Shown: positions 35,300-43,233 of the stretch, in pieces | Position numbering within the stretch: position 1 is the first letter of the stretch | Layout: each line of letters starts with the position of its first letter | Notes under the pieces: generated by a model | Databases searched by the model: none | Told to the model about the DNA's origin: nothing | What the model saw: the letters and a program-made list of their open reading frames with translations, nothing else | Made by a program: the position numbers and the translations under genes | Origin: Mahella sp. | Lineage (GTDB): Bacteria; Bacillota; Clostridia; Mahellales; Mahellaceae | DNA: 64,000 bases | Assembly (NCBI RefSeq): GCF_020054945.1 | Contig: NZ_JAIHAU010000014.1 | Coordinates: forward strand, 1-64,000 | Direction: 5' to 3'

Positions 35300-36157
35300 T
35301 TAACCTTTCAGTACATCGCTCATGGATTTATATAACCCAAGATATATGAAATTATCCAATATGGCTTTATTGCGTTTAATATCCAACAGCCTATAGCTCT
35401 CTTCCACCCTGCTCAAAGTATATGTCAGATTGAATTCTACCCACTCTTTTATACTAACTTTAAATTCTTTTATATCCCGCCCTTCATAATGAAATTGAAG
35501 AAGCACGGGATTATAATTACCCGAAGAGGCATCCTTCTCGACATCGTCATAAGCGTCTAAGATATATATCCAGCGCCCGAGATCATAGGCCATATCCTGT
35601 ATATACCGGGATTGTTCGAACGGTATGTCATCCCATGGATAGGTCAAAATTTCTCTTAAAAGGCCGGCAAAAGGTTCGGCAGCCTCATCGACAACATCAC
35701 ATCGCGCTTTCTCCAGCACGTCCAGCTCGCCTAGCTTATGTGCGATATGCCGGCTTTTAGCCGGATATCTTAACTTAGCTGATTTAAAGCCACAATACAA
35801 AGCAACCGCTGCTGTTTTTGCCGGCAATGAATGATCGTTATGCCAATCATCGAGCAATTTATGATACATGAGTATAATATTCATGTCGGCGGCATAATCC
35901 ACAAAACGGTTGTTTTTAATTATAGGCTTCTTGTGAATTGGGTCCGCAATGCATCGTTCAGATGCTATTTCATCCTGCCCATCATGCAGCGAAGCAAATA
36001 ACAGCGCAGCAAAAGCAAGGTCATAGCTTACAGTAAAGCGGGAAACCTGACCTAAATTTTTGCCTAGCGCTTTGCATAAGCCGCAATAATATGAGCGAAA
36101 GTATTGATATTCTTTTATCTTAAGCTCCGGTTTATCGGGTTTTATATAACCGAACAG
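35300..36157 (-). CDS. DUF5685 family protein
   Basis: About 285 residues, function unknown. The family pattern is plain: FGYIKPDKPELKIKEYQYFR then YYCGLCKALG, SRFTVSYDLAF, YAADMNIILMYHKLLDDWHND and a late LGRWIYILDAYDDVEKD with conserved acidic residues, suggesting an all-alpha metal-binding protein. Known members begin MFGYV, so I place the start at CTG 36157, preceded by a very strong GGAGGGGAGAGG. The frame can be read up to ATGs at 36193 and 36211 but those lack ribosome sites. Confidence 0.78.
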   Translation of the reverse strand: MFGYIKPDKPELKIKEYQYFRSYYCGLCKALGKNLGQVSRFTVSYDLAFAALLFASLHDGQDEIASERCIADPIHKKPIIKNNRFVDYAADMNIILMYHKLLDDWHNDHSLPAKTAAVALYCGFKSAKLRYPAKSRHIAHKLGELDVLEKARCDVVDEAAEPFAGLLREILTYPWDDIPFEQSRYIQDMAYDLGRWIYILDAYDDVEKDASSGNYNPVLLQFHYEGRDIKEFKVSIKEWVEFNLTYTLSRVEESYRLLDIKRNKAILDNFIYLGLYKSMSDVLKG

Positions 36158-36311
36158 GTACCTCTCCCCTCCTAATTGCAATATTGTGAACATCCTATTC
36201 GTTCCAGCCATATCCCGGTGTCTGCATCTTTTATGATATGACCTTTTATATGAAATATTATATCATAAATAATATTTATATAAAATCTATTCGTGTATGT
36301 TCCAGTATCCA

Positions 36312-36417
36312 GCTTCCTTCAGATTTCCCCTCACGATGGACGCCCTTGCCTTCAGCTATATTCTTCCCACTGCTGAGCAAATCCGGGACTTGCACTCGTT
36401 AGACTGCGCTCATGCTG
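36312..36417. repeat. Dispersed repeat, copy A
   Basis: About 105 nt closely resembling 56211-56320: both share CTTCCTTCAGATT, CCCTTG, TTCAGCTATA, TTCCCACT, GGGACTT and CCATGC/CATGCTG in the same order and spacing. Copy B sits between IS3 and IS110 fragments, so this is probably debris of a mobile element or an intergenic repeat family. No coding potential seen. Confidence 0.6.
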
Positions 36418-36427
36418 AATGTACCTA

Positions 36428-36461
36428 AAAAGCTATTGCCCATAACAGAGCAATAGCTTTT
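36428..36461. terminator. Bidirectional intrinsic terminator
   Basis: AAAAGCTATTGC (36428-36439) and GCAATAGCTTTT (36450-36461) around a 10-nt loop, with T-runs on both sides when read from either strand. It ends the amidase-remnant transcript on the minus strand. Confidence 0.7.
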
Positions 36462-36481
36462 CGTTTTAAATAATAACATTT

Positions 36482-36835
36482 TTATAAGTCGCTACTGACA
36501 ATATCAATATATCTTTTTGTTGCACCTGAATAGTAACTTGCTAAAGATACGTGTCTACGATCCGTAGTGTGCGTACAAACCAATAAATCGCATCTGACAT
36601 AAGAAGAATACTCAACGCCACTAATTATCAACGAATGATAGCCCTCTCCACCATTAGTAAGTTGAATAATATCTGCATAACTCACGCTACTCCAGTTGCT
36701 CATGCTAGCATTTATTTTTGAAGTGCTACCGAAGATATAATCATATAATTCCTCTACACCAGTCCAAGATGATGAACGATTTGTTGACGTTGTGTAATAC
36801 CAATTTATAAATACATTGGCATCTACTCCTTTCAG
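36482..36835 (-). pseudogene. C-terminal remnant of a putative amidase-domain (Amidase_6) protein
   Basis: An open minus-strand frame of about 118 codons reads WYYTTSTNRSSSWTG near its start, later IIQLTNGGEGYHSLIISG and LLVCTHTTDRRHVSLASYYS, ending KRYIDIVSSDL. This is the C-terminal half of the Amidase_6 domain (conserved His in YHS and HTTD). The N-terminal part with the catalytic cysteine is missing, and there is no ribosome site or start. The frame overlaps the end of the upstream 144-residue gene, which may be the detached N-terminal domain of the same former protein. Confidence 0.55.
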
Positions 36836-36839
36836 CCGT

Positions 36840-37274
36840 TTAATAACCTACTCCATCAATAAGCCATCTGTCATCACTCTTAATCAAGATAAATAACTTT
36901 TCCTTAATGCCGCTCGGTTCGGTCACCATATGCTTGTATTCATCTTTATAGGTTATCTCGTATTTTACTTTATATGCCACTATGTCAGTATATTCTCCAG
37001 AATATCTAGTGTTGTGATTTGCAGCAAATAACGGATCTACCTTTTCACATTCAATGAACTTAGTGTCATCAATAACTTCGGGATTCAGAAAACTTTCAAC
37101 GGCAAAATTTTGATATTTAGCAGGATCATTTACATACTTCTCAATAACGTCTTCCGGAGAAGTTATGGTTTCAACTGCAGATGCATTAATCAAATAAGCA
37201 CCTCCAATTAATACAGCAGCCATACCTACTACAAATAAAGCAATCATCATGGGCTTTATTTTTATTTTTGCCAT
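36840..37274 (-). CDS. Hypothetical exported protein, NTF2-like, possibly N-terminal part of a split amidase gene
   Basis: 144 residues: basic start, hydrophobic signal/anchor (about 9-30), then a small domain (TSPEDVIEKY to DDRWLIDGVGY) with the layout of an NTF2-like domain such as precedes Amidase_6 in several Clostridia surface proteins. It ends 5 nt before the amidase-like remnant begins. Function not known. GAGGATG lies about 11 nt before the ATG. Confidence 0.5.
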   Translation of the reverse strand: MAKIKIKPMMIALFVVGMAAVLIGGAYLINASAVETITSPEDVIEKYVNDPAKYQNFAVESFLNPEVIDDTKFIECEKVDPLFAANHNTRYSGEYTDIVAYKVKYEITYKDEYKHMVTEPSGIKEKLFILIKSDDRWLIDGVGY

Positions 37275-37871
37275 AATTAGGCTTCATCCTCTTTTCAATA
37301 AATTTGAGTACTTTCGAAAACTCCGAAAGCGCTTAAAATCTATGTTAAAGGCTCGACTGTTTATGTCTTACCTCCAACATTCACCTTTACTAAGCTTTCT
37401 TCCGAAAGCTGTATGAACTACGTTAGGAATCCATTGAATTCCCAGTCAGTTTTTGAGAGCCTTTTATTGTAATAATGATTATATTCAATAAAGTCGCTAT
37501 TATAAAGAAAAATATCATCACCATTTTTCTTATAATAAACAATGCTGAGACACTCCTACCGATTATTTTCATTTTACCTCTCTAAACAAATATTTGCAAC
37601 ATATCTAAAGATATATTTTGGCATTTTTATAAACGGGGTTTCGACATTTAACTGCTAAAAATTTAGGATCCATATGATCGGGAAATGCTTTAAGCAAGCC
37701 GATTTCCGGCCGATATTTTTGCCAATATTTTTAAATACTATGTTGTATGGTGTTTTTATCCAGATGGGATTTCGCAATGCCAAAAAGACTTCAACCAAAA
37801 ATGTTAAGAGAATCGGTAGACATCCAATAATATCTGCATAAAAGATGAAATTTTAAATACAAAATATATGC
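37275..37871. other. Long intergenic region, nothing recognised
   Basis: About 600 AT-rich nt between the NTF2-like gene and the peroxiredoxin promoter. I see no convincing open frame, RNA gene or repeat here. It may be decayed coding sequence. Confidence 0.5.
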
Positions 37872-37899
37872 TTGACATTGATAATATTTATGATATAAT
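37872..37899 (+). promoter_or_regulatory. Peroxiredoxin promoter with Fur/PerR-type box in the spacer
   Basis: TTGACA (37872-37877), 16-nt spacer, TATAAT (37894-37899). The spacer is occupied by TGATAATATTTATGA (37879-37893), which matches 12 of 14 defined positions of the Fur-type 7-1-7 box TGATAATNATTATCA. For a peroxide-reducing gene, PerR is the likelier family member to bind. Confidence 0.6.
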
Positions 37900-37956
37900 A
37901 ATAAGTATCAAGTACGAATAATTTAGGAGGTATGAATTACGGAAAATTTACATACT

Positions 37957-38601
37957 ATGCCATTATTAGGGGAACCGTTTCCGCACATGGAAGTAAAAAC
38001 CACTCATGGCGTTAAAAAACTCCCCGAAGATTATAGCGGTAAGTGGTTTATCTTGTTTAGTCATCCCGGCGATTTTACGCCCGTATGCACGACCGAATTT
38101 GTTTCTTTTGCTAAAAATTTTGACAAGTTCCAAGAGCTTAATGTAGACCTGATAGGTTTATCTGTCGATCAACTATTTGCACACATAAAATGGACCGAAT
38201 GGATAGAGCAAAACCTGGGTGTAAAGATACCTTTCCCTATAATTGCTGATGAGCTGGGTAACGTAGCTAAAACGTTGGGTATGATCCATGAAAGCAAAGG
38301 TACAAATACTGTAAGGGCTGTTTTCATAGTAGATGACAAAGGAATTTTACGCCTTATGATGTATTATCCCCAAGAAATAGGAAGAAATATCGGTGAAATA
38401 CTTAGAGCGGTTAAAGCCTTGCAAATTGGAGATACCAATAAAGTAGCGCTGCCTGCAAACTGGCCAGACAATGAATTAATCGGCGATAAGGTGATAGTGC
38501 CTATAACGCCTACAGAACAGGCAGTAAAAGAAAGATTGGAAAAAGCTAAAAACAAGGAAATCGAATGTTATGACTGGTGGCTTTGCTATAAAAAGCTATA
38601 G
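37957..38601 (+). CDS. Peroxiredoxin (Prx6 / archaeal-type AhpC-TSA)
   Basis: Reduces hydrogen peroxide and organic peroxides in the cytosol. 214 residues with peroxidatic Cys44 in FTPVCTTEF, the long Prx6-type C-terminal arm, and cysteines 204 and 210 in [12 protein letters not shown] that can resolve the sulfenic acid, as in Pyrococcus-type enzymes. The family normally starts near MPLLGEPFP, so the ATG at 37957 is used, but the good AGGAGG lies 27 nt upstream, next to in-frame ATT and ACG codons; a non-standard start is possible. Probably peroxide-regulated (box in promoter). Confidence 0.92.
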   Translation: MPLLGEPFPHMEVKTTHGVKKLPEDYSGKWFILFSHPGDFTPVCTTEFVSFAKNFDKFQELNVDLIGLSVDQLFAHIKWTEWIEQNLGVKIPFPIIADELGNVAKTLGMIHESKGTNTVRAVFIVDDKGILRLMMYYPQEIGRNIGEILRAVKALQIGDTNKVALPANWPDNELIGDKVIVPITPTEQAVKERLEKAKNKEIECYDWWLCYKKL

Positions 38602-38614
38602 CTTGGCATAAAAC

Positions 38615-38660
38615 AATAGGAATTCGCGGGAGTGAAGCCTTGCGGATTCCTATTATAGTT
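38615..38660. terminator. Terminator between peroxiredoxin and Lon-like genes
   Basis: AATAGGAATTCGC (38615-38627) pairs with GCGGATTCCTATT (38642-38654), with one G-T type pair, followed by ATAGTTTTTC on the plus strand and GTTTTATG on the minus strand. It serves both convergent genes. Confidence 0.75.
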
Positions 38661-38676
38661 TTTCTTGCTTTAAATG

Positions 38677-41073
38677 TTATTCCTTATCTTCCTGCTTCAG
38701 CGACTCTATAAAAGCATCCAATTCTTTTTTAACTGCATAGTGGACTGTGCCTTCTGGATATTCACCATTTTCATCAATTTCGCCGGCAGGCAATCCCGTC
38801 AGCAGCTCTATACCCTCATCGATGGTCTTAACCGCATATATATGGAACAATCCTTCTTTAACGGCGTCTATCACCTCGTCCTTGAGGTTGATGTCCTGCA
38901 GATTCCTATAAGGTATCATGACGCCTTGAGTACCAGTCAGCCCGCGCGCTTTACATAATTTATAAAATCCTTCTATTTTATATGTAGCGCCTCCTATCGG
39001 CTGAATTTCGCCATGTTGATTAACCGAACCGGTAACAGCTATATCCTGGCGCAGTGGTATACCGCTTATAGCTGAAAGCAAGGCATACAACTCGGTACTG
39101 GAAGCCGAGTCACCGTCTACCCCGCCGTATGACTGCTCAAAGCATATGCGCGCAGACATGCTGAGAGGCCTTTTTCTGGCATATTTCTCGCCCATATACC
39201 CTACTATTATCATGACACCTTTATCATGTATATTACCGCTCAACTTACTCTCGCGCTCTATATTTACTATGCCTTCGCGGCCGGCATATGCCGAAGCTGT
39301 AACGCGGCTTGGCTTGCCGAAGGTATAATCACCCATGTCTATCACCGATAAACCATTTATAGTACCTACGCGTTTGCCTTCTACATCGATCATTATCTGA
39401 TCATCCAGCGTCATCTCCAACATACGCTGCTCGTACTTATCGAAACGATGCTCTTTTTCCTCGATAGCCCGTTTTACGTGCTGTCCGGTTATTATATCAC
39501 CGCCGTCAAGTTTAGCCCATAGATTGGCTTCATGCAACACCTCGGTTATTTCATTAAACCTGGTAGAAAGCTTTTTCTGACTTTCAGCCATGCGCGAGCT
39601 GAATTCTAATATGCGAACCACCGCACTTCGATCAAACGGCCTGAAATTATGCTGTTTCCCATACGAGCTTATAAAATCGGCCATACGCAGCACATTAAAG
39701 TCCTCCATGGGCATATCGGCATCAAAATCGACCAGCACTTTGAAATACTTTTCAAAGTCTTCATCGTAAATGTAAAGCATCTGATATATAAGAGGATTCC
39801 CTATTATAACCACCTTAACCGAACACGGTATTGGCTCCGGCCGCATAGAACTCATTGATACCAGACCTAATCTGTCTTGAGGGCTTTCTATAGCTATCTC
39901 ATCGGTTTTAAGCATCCTCTTTATGCCATCCCACACCAAAGGAAGCGATAATATATCTTTAGCATCAACTATAAGATATCCACCGTTGGCTTTGTGCAGC
40001 GCGCCGGCTTTTATATGCATAAAATCAGTAACCGCCACGCCAAATTCGCTGACGTACTCCATTGCTCCCATTATATTATTATACGTGGGATTAAACTCCG
40101 TCACTACCGGTGCTCCATTGGTCTTGCTGTTGTCCACTAGAAGATTTACGCGGAAACGAATAAAATAATCGCCGCGCCTTCTTTTCATAAAAGCTGCATA
40201 CATATCGTCCTTATCACTGCCAGCAACAGGCTGTAAAAATTCCTGCAAATTATTAAGCATTTCTTCCTGCATATCTTCTATGTATTTAACTGCTTTAGGA
40301 TATTCGCTGTAAGTGTCTTTAAGATCGTCTATAACATGGCCTATGGCAAACAAACCCACTCGCTTATTTAGCTGATCCAACTCTTCGCGATATTGCTTTT
40401 CCATGGCTTGTATGCGTTTCAACGTATCAGCTATTATTATTTGCAGTTCTCCCAGCTTATCTTCTATCTCATGTCGGGCTTCGTCGCTCAGGGCTTCAAA
40501 CTCCTCCTGGCTCATCTTACGCCCGTCTATAAGCGGTATGGTCACAACGCCGGCCGGACCCATCTCAATGGCAAAACCGCGGCGCCGCGCTATTTCGTTT
40601 AATTCCTCCATCGCTTTAACGCGCATATCCTGATATTTTTTGGTTATTGTGTTTTTCTGCTCATCATATTCGTCACTTTCAAATGCTCTAGGTATCTGAA
40701 CTCTCAAGCGTTCTATAACGTCATCTACATCTTTTTTAAATTTGGCGCCTACCCCAGCTTGAAAGCTCAATGCTATCGGACGTGTCGGATTATCAAAGTT
40801 AAAGACATAGCACCAATCATTAGATGTTGGTTTGTCCTTAGCAGCTTCGTTAACAGCATACATAGCATAACTCGTACGGCCGGTACCCGTTAAACCTGAT
40901 ATATAAATATTGTAGTTTTTGCTATCCATCTGAAGGCCGAATTCCATAGCCCTCTCCGCACGTTCCTGCCCTATGATGCCTTCTCTTGGTTCCAGCTCGT
41001 CCGTCGTATTAAAAGAAAACATTGACGGATCGATCGTTTTTTTCAATTGCTCCGGTTTTAATTCATAAGCCAT
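38677..41073 (-). CDS. Lon-like ATP-dependent protease (S16, AAA_32 type)
   Basis: 798-residue soluble protease of the LonB/COG1067 group. The ATPase part opens with GIIGQERAERA and a Walker A of the form GLTGTGRTS, where Arg replaces the usual Lys, normal for this family. A long coiled-coil stretch (about 140-265) interrupts it. The C-terminal protease has the Ser-Lys dyad: Ser in GDSASSTELYALL and Lys in GGATYKIEGFY. It degrades damaged or regulatory proteins. Downstream of, and possibly co-transcribed with, the damaged acyl-CoA synthetase. Confidence 0.9.
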   Translation of the reverse strand: MAYELKPEQLKKTIDPSMFSFNTTDELEPREGIIGQERAERAMEFGLQMDSKNYNIYISGLTGTGRTSYAMYAVNEAAKDKPTSNDWCYVFNFDNPTRPIALSFQAGVGAKFKKDVDDVIERLRVQIPRAFESDEYDEQKNTITKKYQDMRVKAMEELNEIARRRGFAIEMGPAGVVTIPLIDGRKMSQEEFEALSDEARHEIEDKLGELQIIIADTLKRIQAMEKQYREELDQLNKRVGLFAIGHVIDDLKDTYSEYPKAVKYIEDMQEEMLNNLQEFLQPVAGSDKDDMYAAFMKRRRGDYFIRFRVNLLVDNSKTNGAPVVTEFNPTYNNIMGAMEYVSEFGVAVTDFMHIKAGALHKANGGYLIVDAKDILSLPLVWDGIKRMLKTDEIAIESPQDRLGLVSMSSMRPEPIPCSVKVVIIGNPLIYQMLYIYDEDFEKYFKVLVDFDADMPMEDFNVLRMADFISSYGKQHNFRPFDRSAVVRILEFSSRMAESQKKLSTRFNEITEVLHEANLWAKLDGGDIITGQHVKRAIEEKEHRFDKYEQRMLEMTLDDQIMIDVEGKRVGTINGLSVIDMGDYTFGKPSRVTASAYAGREGIVNIERESKLSGNIHDKGVMIIVGYMGEKYARKRPLSMSARICFEQSYGGVDGDSASSTELYALLSAISGIPLRQDIAVTGSVNQHGEIQPIGGATYKIEGFYKLCKARGLTGTQGVMIPYRNLQDINLKDEVIDAVKEGLFHIYAVKTIDEGIELLTGLPAGEIDENGEYPEGTVHYAVKKELDAFIESLKQEDKE

Positions 41074-41101
41074 AATACCTTTCCTCCTTCAATCTATCAC
41101 A

Positions 41102-42388
41102 TTATGAAACCGATGCATCCATCGGATTATGATTATTATATTCCATAGCTTTGAGCTCAGCCCGTTTTATCTTGCCGCTTATAGTTTTAGGTATATGATT
41201 AACAAATTCGATGGCACGCGGGTATTTATACGGTGCAGTATTAGCCTTTACAAATTCTTGCAGTTCCCGCGTCAATGGCCCTGACGGCTCGTACCCCGGA
41301 GCCAATACTACAAATGCCTTAACTATTTCGCCTCTTACATCATCAGGGCTGGCTACAACCGCAGCTTCCGCTACAGCAGGATGTTTCAGCAGCTCGCTCT
41401 CCACTTCAAATGGCCCTATGCGATATCCCGAGCTTATTATAACATCATCAGCCCTTCCTATAAACCAAAAATAACCATCCTCATCCATATAACCTTTATC
41501 GCCGGTCAGATACCAATGGCCTCTGGTACGCTCATCATTGGCTTTGGGATCTTTCCAATATTCCTTGAATAAGCCGGCCGGCCTTACAGGTGTTATGTTC
41601 ACAGCTATATCCCCTTCCTGATCAGGCGGCAGACGTCTGCCGGCCTCATCTACCACCGCTATATCGAATCCAGGCGATGGTATACCCATAGAGCCAGGTT
41701 TTATATCCAAGAACGGAAAGTTAGCTATCAGCACCACCGACTCCGATTGACCATAACCATCTCGTATGGTAATGCCGGTAGCCTTCTGCCATTTGCGTAT
41801 AACCTCGGGATTTAGCGGTTCGCCGGCAGCTACGCAATGGCGCAGTTTTGGGAATCTGTACGTTGATAGGTCCTCTTGCACCAACATGCGGTAGGTGGTG
41901 GGCGCCGCGCAAAAGGTCGTTATATCATATTGCTCTATAAGTTCCAATACTTTTGTGGGGTTGAATTTGCCTCTCAAATCAGGAATAAATACCGATGCAC
42001 CTGCATTCCATGGACCGAATATACTGCTCCACCCAGCCTTGGCCCAGCCTGTATCCGAGAAATTAAAGTGAAGATCCTCAGGTTTTAAATCTATCCACAA
42101 TTCGCCTGTTATCTTATGCGCTAAAGCATAGGAGTGTGTATGCAGCGTCATTTTAGGCAATCCTGTGGTACCTGACGTAAAATACATCATAGCCGGCTCA
42201 TCGCTACGGCTCTTAACCGCCTTAAATGTGTCCGGCATATTCTCTCTCTCACGCTGATAATCTAGCCATCCGTCTCTTGTACCATCGGCTAGAATAAGCG
42301 TTTTCAGCGTGGGACAGCGGCCTTTTATTTCTTCAAATTTATAAGCATTTTCGCTATCAGTTACCACCGCCTCTATGTGCCCCACCAC
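41102..42388 (-). pseudogene. Acyl-CoA synthetase (AMP-forming), main part of a broken gene
   Basis: 428 codons covering most of a medium-chain/AcsM-type acyl-CoA synthetase: P-loop MYFTSGTTGLPKM, DTGWAKAGWSS, AGEPLNP, DGYGQSES, YLTGDKGYMDEDGYFWFIGRADD and the C-terminal SGKIKRAEL lysine. The N-terminal 85 residues are encoded in the upstream frame (42373-43095), which ends at LPRIPQWWGT. About 30-35 residues that normally lie between PQWW and HIEAVVTD are absent, and the two parts are in different frames, so no full enzyme can be made from this sequence. Confidence 0.85.
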
Positions 42389-43095
42389 TGCGGTATGCGC
42401 GGCAGCATTATAAAGACATTAGCCCCTTTTCGCACATGATGCTTTCTCAATAGATTAGCAGCTTTATTCGACAAGCGCTTAAAATCTGAAAAGCTATAGC
42501 TGAAATCATTGCCATCTCTATCCACGAATAGCATAGCCTGTTTATCGTTCTCATCAGCCCTGCGATCGACCACGTCGCAAGCAAAATTAAAATACTCCGG
42601 TACATCGAGCTTGAATTTGGCAAAATATTCCGGATAATCATGTCTAAAAAGCCGTGACACCGCTTGGACTACCTCTTCCAAAAAGGATTTATCCTGTATG
42701 CCAAAAGCCTTCGGCGTATCGCTGTCTATATCTATCTCGCCTACTACAACGCCACTCACTTTTATAGGCACCACTATTTCGGATTGTGTCTGCAGACTAC
42801 ATGCCAAATAATTATCTTCCATGTTAACATCATCTACAATCACGGTATATCCTTTAGCCGCTGCTTGACCGCAGATACCCTGCCCTATATCTATACGCAC
42901 ATGTTCAGTAGAACGACCTCGATATGGCCCTAAAACAAGAGCCTCGTCTTTCATAAAATAAAAGCCTACCCAATCATAATACGGTATCCTGTCATACAGC
43001 AATTGCACTATGGCATCGCATACATAATCCCGATCATAACTTGAGGATATGATGCTATGTATATCCTCTAACAATTGTTCAAATACACTGTCCAT
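42373..43095 (-). CDS. GAF-domain protein fused to an acyl-CoA synthetase N-terminus
   Basis: Residues 1-155 form a GAF domain of the free-methionine-R-sulfoxide-reductase-like type (YYDWVGFYFMKDEALVLGPY, then GICGQAAAKGYTVIVDDV and EIVVPIKVSGVVVGEIDIDS). From about residue 160 the chain becomes the N-terminus of an acyl-CoA synthetase (FKLDVPEYFNFACDVVD, FSDFKRLSNKAANLLR, FIMLPRIPQWW) and then stops early. GAF proteins of this kind usually stand alone, so the fusion may result from loss of a stop/start between two neighbouring genes. The GAF part is probably intact. Confidence 0.75.
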   Translation of the reverse strand: MDSVFEQLLEDIHSIISSSYDRDYVCDAIVQLLYDRIPYYDWVGFYFMKDEALVLGPYRGRSTEHVRIDIGQGICGQAAAKGYTVIVDDVNMEDNYLACSLQTQSEIVVPIKVSGVVVGEIDIDSDTPKAFGIQDKSFLEEVVQAVSRLFRHDYPEYFAKFKLDVPEYFNFACDVVDRRADENDKQAMLFVDRDGNDFSYSFSDFKRLSNKAANLLRKHHVRKGANVFIMLPRIPQWWGT

Positions 43096-43174
43096 TATCG
43101 GTTATCAGCCCTCCATAAATAAATGGTATGTCGTTATTATACCACATTTAGGCTAGATAGGGTTATATATTGCG

Positions 43175-43220
43175 GAGAAAAAGCGGCCGCGATATAGATT
43201 GACTATATCGCGGCCGCTTT
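43175..43220 (-). terminator. Strong terminator of the lpl operon
   Basis: Perfect 18-bp arms, AAAGCGGCCGCGATATAG (43180-43197) and its complement (43203-43220), 5-nt loop. On the minus strand the stem is followed by TTTTTCTC. It lies 14 nt past the solute-binding protein stop. Confidence 0.9.
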
Positions 43221-43233
43221 CTGTTAATATCAA

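Noticed and set aside
42373-42388. Programmed ribosomal frameshift joining the two acyl-CoA synthetase parts
   Set aside because: A frameshift would not restore the 30-odd missing residues, and there is no slippery heptamer at the junction.
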